A stretch of 64,000 nt of DNA from Nocardia altamirensis NBRC 108246. Its GTDB lineage: Bacteria > Actinomycetota > Actinomycetes > Mycobacteriales > Mycobacteriaceae. The notes beneath the pieces are model-generated. The model made no database searches. It saw nothing but the letters and a program-made list of their open reading frames with translations, and was not told the origin of the DNA. Position 1 is the stretch's first letter. Every line of letters starts with the position of its first letter. Of the stretch, positions 34,764 to 43,578 are shown in pieces. Where the stretch lies: positions 1 to 64,000 of the forward strand of contig NZ_BDAY01000047.1 in the NCBI RefSeq assembly GCF_001612685.1. Reading direction: 5' to 3'. The position numbers were made by a program, and so were the translations under genes.

Positions 34764-35645
34764 CTAGACCAGCGGCTTGCCGAGCCGCATCCGCCTGCGC
34801 AGGTCGAACAGGTAGGCGTTGAGCGGAAACATCCGCGCCTGCTTGGGCATTCGGTTGGTGACGGCGGCGATGCCGCGCATCATCCGATCGAAGCGGCGCT
34901 GATCATTGTCGGTCCAGGTCAGCTGCATCTCGTCGCGCAGGTGCTGCGGCAGCAGCCCGGTGACCGTGAAGCGCTGCAGCCTGGCGAAGGTGAACTGGAT
35001 CGGCTTGGGCATCATCTTCAGGTCGATCAAGTCGTTGAAGTAGTCGCGCAGCGCCGGTTCGATACTCCGCAGTGCGAGGTTCTCGTCCCAATACTGTTGG
35101 AACGCCGCACGATCGGCGGGCCACAGCTCCGGACGCATTTGCAGGGTGGTGCCGAGTCGCGCGCAGTAGCGGTAATAGTCGTCGGCGAGGTCGGCGTCCA
35201 TCGGCCCGTGCATGCGGGTGTACAGGTCGTCGATGCCCCAGTAGAGGCACGCGGCAACCCACAGCTGCAATGTGGGATCGAAGGCGTTGTATTTGACCGG
35301 GCTGTCCGGCCCGGAGCGCACCGGACGGTGCGAGACGTTGACCGCCTCGCGGTAGGCCACCCGCTCGTCCTCGGTGCCGAGCAGGGCGACCGCGATGTAG
35401 CTCAGCGTGGTGCGCAGCCGTTTGATCGGATGCAGCGTCACTTTGCCGCTGTCGACGGTGCTCTCCAGCACGCCGCGGCCGACCGGGCGCAGGCTGAGCT
35501 GCACGATGACATTGGCGGTGCCGCCGAGGAAGGCCGTGACACCGTCCAGGTACTGCCCGACGTCGTCCGGCGTGAGTGTCGTGGTTGCCGGGCGTGCGGA
35601 CCGGCTCGAATTCGGATCGTTCGCGGCGTACAGCGGTGCGGTCAT
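34764..35645 (-). CDS. DUF2236 (MpaB/latex-clearing-like) oxygenase-family protein, copy A
   Basis: 293 residues. The DUF2236 pattern is well kept: AFLGGTANVIVQLSLRPVGRGVLES, HPIKRLRTTLSYIAVALLG, AVNVSHRPVRS, DPTLQLWVAACLYWG and LPQHLRDEMQLTW. Family members are heme-binding oxygenases such as latex-clearing protein and MpaB. The His residues in NVSHRPV and the Arg/Asp in DPTLQLWV are the kind of conserved residues linked to heme. Copy B at 37335 is about 60% identical by eye. Probably a lipid or hydrocarbon-related oxidase. TetR at 35825 is the likely regulator. Confidence 0.85.
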   Translation of the reverse strand: MTAPLYAANDPNSSRSARPATTTLTPDDVGQYLDGVTAFLGGTANVIVQLSLRPVGRGVLESTVDSGKVTLHPIKRLRTTLSYIAVALLGTEDERVAYREAVNVSHRPVRSGPDSPVKYNAFDPTLQLWVAACLYWGIDDLYTRMHGPMDADLADDYYRYCARLGTTLQMRPELWPADRAAFQQYWDENLALRSIEPALRDYFNDLIDLKMMPKPIQFTFARLQRFTVTGLLPQHLRDEMQLTWTDNDQRRFDRMMRGIAAVTNRMPKQARMFPLNAYLFDLRRRMRLGKPLV

Positions 35646-35691
35646 CGTCGACCCCGTCTTTCTGTGTCCGCCCGCTCTCCGATGAGCGAAC

Positions 35692-35741
35692 GGTGAGAAG
35701 ATTATGCCCTCACCATCTCATTGTCTCGGAATCCCTGTCAA
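35692..35741 (-). promoter_or_regulatory. Promoter/operator of DUF2236 copy A and tetR
   Basis: An inverted repeat GGTGAG-N11-CTCACC (35692-35714) is present. On the minus strand a TTGACA (35741-35736) is followed by ATGAG-NN-GGTGAG and then GCATA (35707-35703). The copy B promoter (38228-38276) has the same elements and the same 29-base gap from TTGACA to CATA. These point to joint control by the neighbouring TetR protein. Confidence 0.55.
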
Positions 35742-35824
35742 TGGGCCTGATATCCGGCATCCGGCGTGAAGCTCTGCGAGGATGTTTGTGTCATCGTTTC
35801 GTCGACGCGGATAGGGTGGAAGGC

Positions 35825-36475
35825 ATGTCGAGGCTGACCAAACTGCTGCCGCTGGTGCGGAACGCCGGCCCGGAGGATCGCAACCAGGCGCGCGTGCTCG
35901 ATGCCGCGATGCTGGCCTTCCTCGACTTCGGCATCAAACGCACCAGCATGGTCGAGGTCGCCCGGCGCTGTGGGCTGTCGCTGGCCACCCTGTATCGGCG
36001 GTTCGCCAGCAAATCGGACCTGATCGAGGCGGTCGGGCTGCGGCAGACCCGCGAGTTCGTCGAGGGCGTCGACGCGGCGCTGCAACGGCAGGTCGATCGG
36101 GACGCCAGCGCGGAAGCGCAGATCGTCGAACTGTTCGCCGCGTTCATCAAGGGCCTGCGCGACAACGAGCTCGTGCACCGGCTGCTCGCCACCGAGCCCG
36201 AGCTGGTGCTGCCCTACCTCACCGTCAAGGGCGCGCCGGTCCTCGAACTCGGCAGGGACTATCTGGCCGAGTTCATCAGCAGGTTGCAGCAGGAGGGCAA
36301 GCTGCCCGACTACGACCCGGAACCGTTGGCGGAGATGATCGCCCGCACCGCGCTGTCGCTCGCACTGACGCCGCAAACGGTGATTCCGTTGCACGACGAT
36401 GCGGCGATCCGGCAGTTCGCGCGTGATCATGTGGTGGTGTCGTTCCGGGTGCCGAGCACTCCGCACCGGTCCTGA
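35825..36475 (+). CDS. TetR/AcrR-family transcriptional regulator
   Basis: 216 residues from ATG 35825 with GGAAGG just upstream. The N-terminal HTH is clear: ARVLDAAMLAFLDFGIKRTSMVEVARRCGLSLATLYRRFASKSDLIEAVG. The C-terminal ligand domain is helical and not diagnostic. It is divergent from DUF2236 copy A and convergent with the penicillin-binding-like gene. Matching inverted repeats upstream of both DUF2236 genes suggest it controls both. Confidence 0.9.
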   Translation: MSRLTKLLPLVRNAGPEDRNQARVLDAAMLAFLDFGIKRTSMVEVARRCGLSLATLYRRFASKSDLIEAVGLRQTREFVEGVDAALQRQVDRDASAEAQIVELFAAFIKGLRDNELVHRLLATEPELVLPYLTVKGAPVLELGRDYLAEFISRLQQEGKLPDYDPEPLAEMIARTALSLALTPQTVIPLHDDAAIRQFARDHVVVSFRVPSTPHRS

Positions 36476-36477
36476 AC

Positions 36478-37191
36478 TCAGTGCGCGGCAAGCAGTTCGC
36501 GCGTGGCCCTCGGTAGCGCCTCGAGCAGGTCGGCGGTCTGGTCGTCCGCCGAACCGTGGCTATGCGCCGCCACTGTGAAGCCTGGGCCGAACGAGGCCGA
36601 CGCGACATCGGGCGCGCCGACATCGGACCACCCCCACTTGGTGCCGAGGACGAACGGCAAACGTGCGGTGCCCCAATCCTGTTCGGTGCCGTCGACTGCG
36701 ATCTCGCCTGCGGCGGCCATCCATTCGAAGATCGGTGACGCGGGTTCGGTGCGCTTCTTCGTGTCGAGGAAGTCGGCCACGTCCGCGGTGCTCGTTGTCG
36801 CGGCGCCCCAGTCGTCCGCCGCGTGCGTGTCGGCCAGATGGTATTCCGCCGCAACGGCATTGATCGACTGCGGGTACTTCGCCGCCATCGTGGTCGCCGC
36901 ACTGTCGTCCGAGTAGCGGATCATCCGCTCGGCGAGGTCGCGGTCCGCGCGCGACCCGTCACCGTGGCGCAGCGCATAATCGGCGAGGTAGAGCTTGATC
37001 AGCGACAGGCTGGCCCGTTGCTCGTGCTCGTTCGCGGTGCTCCACTGCGCGCCGAAGGGGGAGCGGACCGAGATCGCGGTCCGTGCGGGGACGCCGTCGA
37101 GCTCATAGCTCTCCGCGTGCGCGATCGCCGCGGTGAACGCGCAACACGTCGCCGCGGCGGCTGCCGCGATCGCAACGGTCCGATAGCCCAT
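36478..37191 (-). CDS. Secreted beta-lactamase-fold-like protein with altered active-site motifs
   Basis: 237 residues from ATG 37191, with AGGAGG seven bases upstream. The signal peptide is MGYRTVAIAAAAAATCCAFTAAIAHA. The mature part resembles serine beta-lactamase/transpeptidase (Rv-type class A related): S63-L-I-K66 as an SxxK pair, then Y93-S94-D95-D96 where SDN is expected. K185-W186-G187 stands where KTG is expected. So the Ser and Lys are kept and the Asn is an Asp. It may be a divergent hydrolase or a non-catalytic binding protein. It is transcribed toward tetR. Confidence 0.6.
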   Translation of the reverse strand: MGYRTVAIAAAAAATCCAFTAAIAHAESYELDGVPARTAISVRSPFGAQWSTANEHEQRASLSLIKLYLADYALRHGDGSRADRDLAERMIRYSDDSAATTMAAKYPQSINAVAAEYHLADTHAADDWGAATTSTADVADFLDTKKRTEPASPIFEWMAAAGEIAVDGTEQDWGTARLPFVLGTKWGWSDVGAPDVASASFGPGFTVAAHSHGSADDQTADLLEALPRATRELLAAH

Positions 37192-37334
37192 CGTTTCCTC
37201 CTGGCTCGGCCCCCCATTGCTTCGGGTGCTGTGCTCGTCGAGACAAACGGTGTTCTTCGTGCCCTTCGAGATAACACTGCGCGGCGGGGAAAACGCGATC
37301 GCGACACGCGATTGTTGATCAACTGCCCAGGCGC

Positions 37335-38210
37335 TCAGACCAGGCGCAGGCCGAGACGGCGGCGGATGCGCAGATCGAGGAGATAGGCATTCACCGGAAG
37401 CAGCCGCACCGGCCGCGGCAGCAACGCCTGGGTGGTGCCGACGGCACGCATGATGCGGTCGAGCGCGTGGTCGTCGCGCTCGCTCCATGCGCAGCCCATC
37501 TGGTCGCGGAGATGCTGCGGCAGCAGGCCGATGACGAAGAATCGGTGCGCCCGGCCGAAGGCGAGCTGGGCGGGGCGCGGCAGCATCTTCAGGTCGATCA
37601 GGTCGTTGAAGTAGGCGCGGATCGGCGGGTCGATGGTGGTGGCGGCGAGGTGCTTCGCCCAGTACTCGGCGAAGGCATGTCGATCGGCGGGCCACATCTC
37701 GGCAGGCATCTGCAGCGTGGTGCCGAAGCGGGCGCTGAACTGGTAGAAGGCGTCGGCGGTCGCCTCGTCCATCGGCCCGTGCATGCGCTCGTACATGTCT
37801 TGCGCGCCCCAGTACAGGCAGGCGGCCACCCATAGCTGCAGTGCCGGGTCGAAGGCGTTGTACCGCACCGGACTCGACCCGGTCGACCGCACCTGTCGAT
37901 GCGAAAGGTTCACCGCCGCACGGTAATCCGAGCGCTCGTCGGCGGTGCCGAACATCGCGACGGCGAGATAGGTGACGGTGGTGCGCAACCGCTTGATCGG
38001 ATGCAGCATGACCTTGCCGCTGTCGACGGTGCTTTCCACCACGCCGTAGCCGACCGGCGGGGTGCTCAACTGCATGATGACGTTCGCGGTGCCGCCGAGA
38101 AAGGCGGCGAAGCCGTCGAGGAGCTCCGCGACGTCGAAATCGTCCGGCGGCTGCGTGCGCCCGCCGTTCTCTCGCGGTTCGTGCGTCGATGCGCGATATG
38201 GCCTGGTCAT
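37335..38210 (-). CDS. DUF2236 oxygenase-family protein, copy B
   Basis: 291 residues from ATG 38210, with AGGGG seven bases upstream. The motifs align with copy A along nearly the whole length: AAFLGGTANVIMQLSTPPVGYGVVESTVDSGKVMLHPIKRLRTTVTYLAVAMFG, NLSHRQVRS, YNAFDPALQLWVAACLYWG, LPQHLRDQM and VNAYLLDLRIRRRLGLRLV. The N-termini differ. The two copies flank the TetR and beta-lactamase-like genes, pointing to duplication. The oxygenase substrate is unknown. Confidence 0.85.
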   Translation of the reverse strand: MTRPYRASTHEPRENGGRTQPPDDFDVAELLDGFAAFLGGTANVIMQLSTPPVGYGVVESTVDSGKVMLHPIKRLRTTVTYLAVAMFGTADERSDYRAAVNLSHRQVRSTGSSPVRYNAFDPALQLWVAACLYWGAQDMYERMHGPMDEATADAFYQFSARFGTTLQMPAEMWPADRHAFAEYWAKHLAATTIDPPIRAYFNDLIDLKMLPRPAQLAFGRAHRFFVIGLLPQHLRDQMGCAWSERDDHALDRIMRAVGTTQALLPRPVRLLPVNAYLLDLRIRRRLGLRLV

Positions 38211-38227
38211 CGTTGACCCCTGTCTCA

Positions 38228-38276
38228 TTGAGAAGGCTATGCATGAACCTTCTCACCGCCTCATCGGGTGTGTCAA
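38228..38276 (-). promoter_or_regulatory. Promoter/operator of DUF2236 copy B
   Basis: Inverted repeat TGAGAAGG-N11-CCTTCTCA (38229-38255). TTGACA (38276-38271 on the minus strand), ATGAG-NN-GGTGAG, and GCATA at 38242-38238 correspond to the copy A promoter. The ATGAG block is displaced by eight bases, but TTGACA to CATA is 29 bases in both. Confidence 0.55.
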
Positions 38277-38357
38277 CCGTCACTTCTCGAGGGTGATCCA
38301 CCTGTGATCGGCCGAGGTTGCCTGGGTGTGTCCGGCCGGGCGAAGTAGTTTGGGCGC

Positions 38358-39785
38358 ATGTCATTCGGTACGCCGCTGCTGCTCAGTTCCCTGGATCCGC
38401 TCGCCGTCGCAGGCGGTGCGGATATCCCGAATGCCATCACCATCGACGGGGCGACGTTGTCGCGCAGCGATCTGCTCGGCGCCGCCACCTCGGTCGCCGA
38501 GCGGGTCGCCAGGGCCGAGCGGGTCGCGGTGCTTGCCGAGCCGACCGTGACCACGGTGCTCGCGATCGTCGGCTGCCTCATCGCCGGGGTGACCGTGGTT
38601 CCGGTGCCGCCGGACTCGGGGACCGCCGAACTCGCCCATATCCTGGCCGATTCCGGCGCGCAGGCATGGCTTGGAAAGGCGCCTGCGGACAGCGCGTTGC
38701 CTGCGATTCCGGTGCGGGTGCACGCCAGGTCATGGCATACCTACCCCGAACCGGGTTCGGCCACTACGGCTTTCGTGCTGTACACGTCAGGGACCACTGG
38801 CTTGCCCAAAGGTGTTGTGCTCAGCCGCGGCGCCATCGCGGCAGGCCTCGACGCGCTGGCCGACGCCTGGGCGTGGACCGCGAACGACACACTGGTGCAC
38901 GGACTTCCGCTGTTCCACGTGCACGGCCTCGTCCTCGGCGTGCTCGGTCCGCTTCGGGTCGGCAGCCCACTGGTGCACACCGGCAAACCGACACCGCAGG
39001 CCTACGCCGCCGCGCGCGGCACGCTGTACTTCGGCGTGCCGACCGTCTGGTCACGCATCGTCGAAGACCAGGACGCGGCAAAGCAATTGGCCGATGCCAG
39101 GCTGCTCGTGTCCGGCAGTGCGCCGCTGCCCGTCCCCGTCTTCGAGCGGCTGCGCGAACTCACCGGTCATGCGCCTGTCGAGCGCTACGGCATGAGCGAA
39201 ACCATGATCACCCTGTCCACCCGCGCCGACGGCGAACGCCGCCCCGGCTGGGTCGGCACCCCGGTGCGCGGCGTGCAGACCCGGCTGCGCGACGAAGCAG
39301 GCGCCGATGTCGCGCACGACGGCGAAAGCATCGGCGGCCTGCAGGTGCGCGGCCCGATGCTGTTCGACGGCTACCTCAACCGACCAGAGGCCACCGCGGA
39401 AAGCTGGACCGACGACGGCTGGTTCAAGACCGGCGACGTCGCCGTGATCGATGCGGCAGGCTTCCACCGCATCGTCGGCCGGGAATCGGTCGACCTCATC
39501 AAGTCCGGCGGATACCGCATCGGCGCAGGCGAAGTGGAGACCGTCCTGCTCGGGCACCCGGACATCGCGGAGGTAGCCGTCGTCGGCCTGCCCGACCCCG
39601 ATCTCGGCCAACGCGTCGTCGCCTTCGTCGTCCTGCGCGGCGCCGCAGCCGATTCGATCGAGCAAGACCTGATCGCCTATGTGGCCGAACAACTCTCGGT
39701 GCACAAACGCCCGAGGGAGATCCGCGTGGTCGACTCGCTCCCGCGCAACGCCATGGGCAAGGTCCAGAAGAAACGCCTCACCTAA
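38358..39785 (+). CDS. fadD36: Acyl-CoA synthetase FadD36-like
   Basis: 475 residues, the short ANL-family form. The AMP-binding P-loop is VLYTSGTTGLPKGVVLS, the acyl pocket area is RYGMSETMITLSTRA, and the hinge and Lys tail read GESIGG, YRIGAGEVE and PRNAMGKVQKKRL. The enzyme activates a carboxylic acid with ATP to the acyl-CoA. The position upstream of dapD suits Rv1193 (fadD36), so I transfer the symbol by position and length. The substrate is not known. Confidence 0.85.
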   Translation: MSFGTPLLLSSLDPLAVAGGADIPNAITIDGATLSRSDLLGAATSVAERVARAERVAVLAEPTVTTVLAIVGCLIAGVTVVPVPPDSGTAELAHILADSGAQAWLGKAPADSALPAIPVRVHARSWHTYPEPGSATTAFVLYTSGTTGLPKGVVLSRGAIAAGLDALADAWAWTANDTLVHGLPLFHVHGLVLGVLGPLRVGSPLVHTGKPTPQAYAAARGTLYFGVPTVWSRIVEDQDAAKQLADARLLVSGSAPLPVPVFERLRELTGHAPVERYGMSETMITLSTRADGERRPGWVGTPVRGVQTRLRDEAGADVAHDGESIGGLQVRGPMLFDGYLNRPEATAESWTDDGWFKTGDVAVIDAAGFHRIVGRESVDLIKSGGYRIGAGEVETVLLGHPDIAEVAVVGLPDPDLGQRVVAFVVLRGAAADSIEQDLIAYVAEQLSVHKRPREIRVVDSLPRNAMGKVQKKRLT

Positions 39786-39798
39786 CCTGCTGTGCCGC

Positions 39799-40746
39799 TC
39801 AGTCGTTGGCGTGCAGTGCGGCGTTCAGCTCGATGCCGGTTCCCTTGCGCGGCACCACTTCCACGCCGCCGGTCAGCGAGTTGCGGCGGAACAGCAGGTT
39901 GTTCTGGCCGCTGAGCGTCGCGGCCTTGACGACGGTGCCGTCCGGGCCGGTGACCTTGGTGCCTGCGGTCAGGTAGAGGCCTGCTTCGACGACGCAGTCG
40001 TCGCCGAGCGGGATGCCGAGGCCGGAGTTGGCGCCGAGCAGGGAGCGTTCGCCGATCGAGATGACCGTGGTGCCGCCGCCGGACAGCGTGCCCATGGTCG
40101 AGGCGCCGCCGCCGATGTCGGAGCCGTCGCCGACCAGCACACCCGCGGAGATCCGGCCCTCGACCATGGAGGCGCCGAGGGTGCCCGCGTTGAAGTTCAC
40201 GAAGCCCTCGTGCATCACGGTGGTGCCGGAGGCGAGGTGCGCGCCGAGGCGGACCCGGTCGGCGTCGCCGATGCGCACACCGGACGGAACGACGTAGTCG
40301 ACCATCCGCGGGAACTTGTCGATGCTGTACACGGTCACCGGGCCGCGGGCGCGCAGCTTGGCGCGGGTGGCTTCGAAGCCGTCGACCGCCGCCGGTCCGT
40401 GGTTGGTCCACACCACGTTGCTGAGCAGCCCGAACTGCCCGTCCAGGTTCACCTCGTGCGGGCGGACCAGCCGGTGCGAGAGCAGGTGCAGGCGCAGGTA
40501 GACGTCGTGCGCGTCGACGGGTGCGGCGGACAGGTCGGCGATCGTGGTGCGCACCGCGACCACGTCGACGCCGCGTGCCTCGTCGACGCCGAGCAGCGCC
40601 GCGTACTCGGCGGGCGCGTCGTCGATCCGCTTCGTCCCGGTCTCGGCGAAGTCACCGAGCTCCGGGCTCGGGTACCAGGTGTCGAGGACGGTCCCGTCCG
40701 CGGTCACGTTGGCGATACCGACTGCTGCTGCTCCCTGAGTACTCAC
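39799..40746 (-). CDS. dapD: Tetrahydrodipicolinate N-succinyltransferase DapD
   Basis: 315 residues from GTG 40746. The left-handed parallel beta-helix hexapeptide repeats run through GVRIGDADRVRLGAHLASGTTVMHEGFVNFNAGTLGASMVEGRISAGVLVGDGSDIGGG. The N-terminal actinobacterial domain starts VGIANVTADG. The enzyme is the succinyl-CoA step of DAP synthesis, before DapC and DapE. It is divergent from dapE. Confidence 0.94.
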   Translation of the reverse strand: MSTQGAAAVGIANVTADGTVLDTWYPSPELGDFAETGTKRIDDAPAEYAALLGVDEARGVDVVAVRTTIADLSAAPVDAHDVYLRLHLLSHRLVRPHEVNLDGQFGLLSNVVWTNHGPAAVDGFEATRAKLRARGPVTVYSIDKFPRMVDYVVPSGVRIGDADRVRLGAHLASGTTVMHEGFVNFNAGTLGASMVEGRISAGVLVGDGSDIGGGASTMGTLSGGGTTVISIGERSLLGANSGLGIPLGDDCVVEAGLYLTAGTKVTGPDGTVVKAATLSGQNNLLFRRNSLTGGVEVVPRKGTGIELNAALHAND

Positions 40747-40873
40747 GTTCACAGAGGTTACCGACCCGCGGCCGCCGACGGTGACCCTCCTCCTCCGCTG
40801 TGTGCCACGGCACCACAGCCCCGCGGTGTGCCTATCGGAGGTGCGGCCGTGTGCACGGTCGTAGGGTGGGGAC

Positions 40874-41977
40874 GTGACCATCGACCTGCGTGCTGATCCG
40901 ATTACGTTGACCGCTGCCCTCGTCGATATCCCGAGCGTGTCCAGGGACGAGGCGCAGATCACCGACGTCGTCGAGCAGGCGCTGCGCGAGCAGACGACCG
41001 GGTTCGAGGTGCTGCGGCACGGGAATGTGGTGCTGGCGCGGACGAATCGCGGGTTGCCGACGCGGGTGGTGCTGGCAGGCCACCTCGATACCGTGCCGAT
41101 CGCGGACAACGTGCCTGGTCATTTCGCGGTGAACCCGGCGGGGGAGCGGGTGTTCTACGGGTGCGGATCGGTCGACATGAAGTCCGGCGACGCGGTGTTC
41201 CTGCACCTGGCCGCGACGGTCGCCGATCCGGTGCACGACCTGACGCTGATCTTCTACGACTGCGAGGAAATCGCCTCGGAATTCAACGGTCTCGGCCACA
41301 TCGAGCGCGACCTGCCGCAGTGGCTTTCCGGTGATCTCGCGGTGCTCGGCGAGCCGTCCGGCGGCTGGATCGAGGCGGGTTGCCAAGGGACGCTGCGTGT
41401 TCGGCTGTCCACCGCGGGGGTGCGCGCGCACTCGGCGCGAGCCTGGCTCGGCGACAACGCTATTCACGCCCTGGCCCCGATCCTGCAGCGGCTCTCCGAC
41501 TATCGTGCCCGCGAGGTCGACATCGACGGCTGCGTCTACCGCGAGGGATTGTCCGCGGTTCGCGTCGCGGGCGGCGTGGCAGGCAACGTGGTGCCCGATG
41601 CCGCAGAGCTGGAGGTGAACTTCCGCTTCGCCCCTGACCGCACGGTCGAGCAGGCCGTCGAGCACGTCCGCGAGGTCTTCACCGGCTTGGAGCTCACCTT
41701 CGAAGTCACCGACTCCGCCCCCGGCGCGCTGCCCGGCCTGTCCGCCCCGGCCGCCAAGGATCTGGTCGCCTCGGTGAACAGCCACGGCGGCGGTGGCGTG
41801 CGCGCCAAGTACGGCTGGACCGATGTGGCCCGCTTCGCCGCCCGTGGCATCCCCGCGGTGAACTTCGGCCCCGGCGACCCGAACCTCGCGCACAAGCGAG
41901 ACGAGCACGTCCCGGTCTACCAGATCACCGCCGTCACCGCGATGCTGCGCGACTACCTGACCGGAAAGTCAGGATGA
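40874..41977 (+). CDS. dapE: Succinyl-diaminopimelate desuccinylase DapE
   Basis: 367 residues, M20 metallopeptidase family. Metal ligands: LAGHLDTVP (His), YGCGSVDMKSGDAVFL (Asp), YDCEEIASEFNG (Glu), and DPNLAHKRDEHVPV near the end. A dimerisation domain sits between. It releases LL-DAP. dapD is divergent upstream by 127 bases. Confidence 0.93.
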   Translation: MTIDLRADPITLTAALVDIPSVSRDEAQITDVVEQALREQTTGFEVLRHGNVVLARTNRGLPTRVVLAGHLDTVPIADNVPGHFAVNPAGERVFYGCGSVDMKSGDAVFLHLAATVADPVHDLTLIFYDCEEIASEFNGLGHIERDLPQWLSGDLAVLGEPSGGWIEAGCQGTLRVRLSTAGVRAHSARAWLGDNAIHALAPILQRLSDYRAREVDIDGCVYREGLSAVRVAGGVAGNVVPDAAELEVNFRFAPDRTVEQAVEHVREVFTGLELTFEVTDSAPGALPGLSAPAAKDLVASVNSHGGGGVRAKYGWTDVARFAARGIPAVNFGPGDPNLAHKRDEHVPVYQITAVTAMLRDYLTGKSG

Positions 41978-42121
41978 GCTTCGGCACTCGGCCACCGGGA
42001 CCACATGCGGCTGACCACCACGTTGCGGCGCCGTCTCGGCGCAGAATCGACCTGCTGAACGTCGGACGACTTCTCCTGTCCACCAGGTTGCCGGTGCCGA
42101 TCTCCCGGTAGCGTGGTCGGC

Positions 42122-42931
<810 letters not shown>

Positions 42932-43003
42932 CCGGGGGCGCGCCCCCGCAGCTGTCTGATTCCGTGGTTCCGCGACGTGTGCGTCGCCGATGGAGGTGAA
43001 GTG

Positions 43004-43549
43004 ATGGGCGAGCAGCCCTATGCAGTGTGTGTCTACTGCTCCGCGAGTACCGTCGACCCGAACTATCTGGCGCTCGCCACCGAGGTGGGTGCCGAGATCG
43101 CCAGGCGTGGTTGGCAATTGGTATCCGGTGGCGGCAACGTCTCGATGATGGGCGCGGTGGCCGTCGCGGCGCGCACCGGCGGCGCGAACACCGTAGGGGT
43201 GATCCCGAAACACCTGGTGCACAGGGAAGTTGCCGACGTGGACGCCGACGAGCTGGTTGTCACAGACACCATGCGGCAGCGCAAGCAGATCATGGAGGAT
43301 CGGGCCGACGCCTTCCTTACCTTGCCTGGCGGAATTGGCACCTTGGAAGAGTTTTTCGAAAGCTGGACCGGAGGCCATCTGGGACAGCACAATAAGCCCG
43401 TGGTGGTGCTGGACCCGGATGGCTTCTACCGCGGCCTGTTCCGGTGGATCGATGAACTCTACGACCGTAAGTTCGTGCCCCAGGCCGCCCTCGACCGCAT
43501 CACCGTGGTCACCGATCTTTCTTCCGCCTTCGCGGCATTGGAGGCGTGA
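43004..43549 (+). CDS. LOG-family cytokinin riboside 5'-monophosphate phosphoribohydrolase (Rv1205-like)
   Basis: 181 residues from ATG 43004, with GGAGGTGA seven bases upstream. The fold motifs are VCVYCSASTVDPNY, SGGGNVSMMGAVA and LPGGIGTLEEFFESWTGG. The last is the PGGxGTxxE motif. Mycobacterial Rv1205 makes cytokinins. Its stop overlaps or abuts the fadD6 start. Confidence 0.9.
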   Translation: MGEQPYAVCVYCSASTVDPNYLALATEVGAEIARRGWQLVSGGGNVSMMGAVAVAARTGGANTVGVIPKHLVHREVADVDADELVVTDTMRQRKQIMEDRADAFLTLPGGIGTLEEFFESWTGGHLGQHNKPVVVLDPDGFYRGLFRWIDELYDRKFVPQAALDRITVVTDLSSAFAALEA

Positions 43550-43578
43550 GCTACACCCCTCATGAGGAGAGCCTGACT

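Noticed and set aside
36478..38364. 628-codon minus-strand frame spanning two genes
   Set aside because: Only the part from 37191 is the secreted protein; the rest is an out-of-frame reading of DUF2236 copy B.
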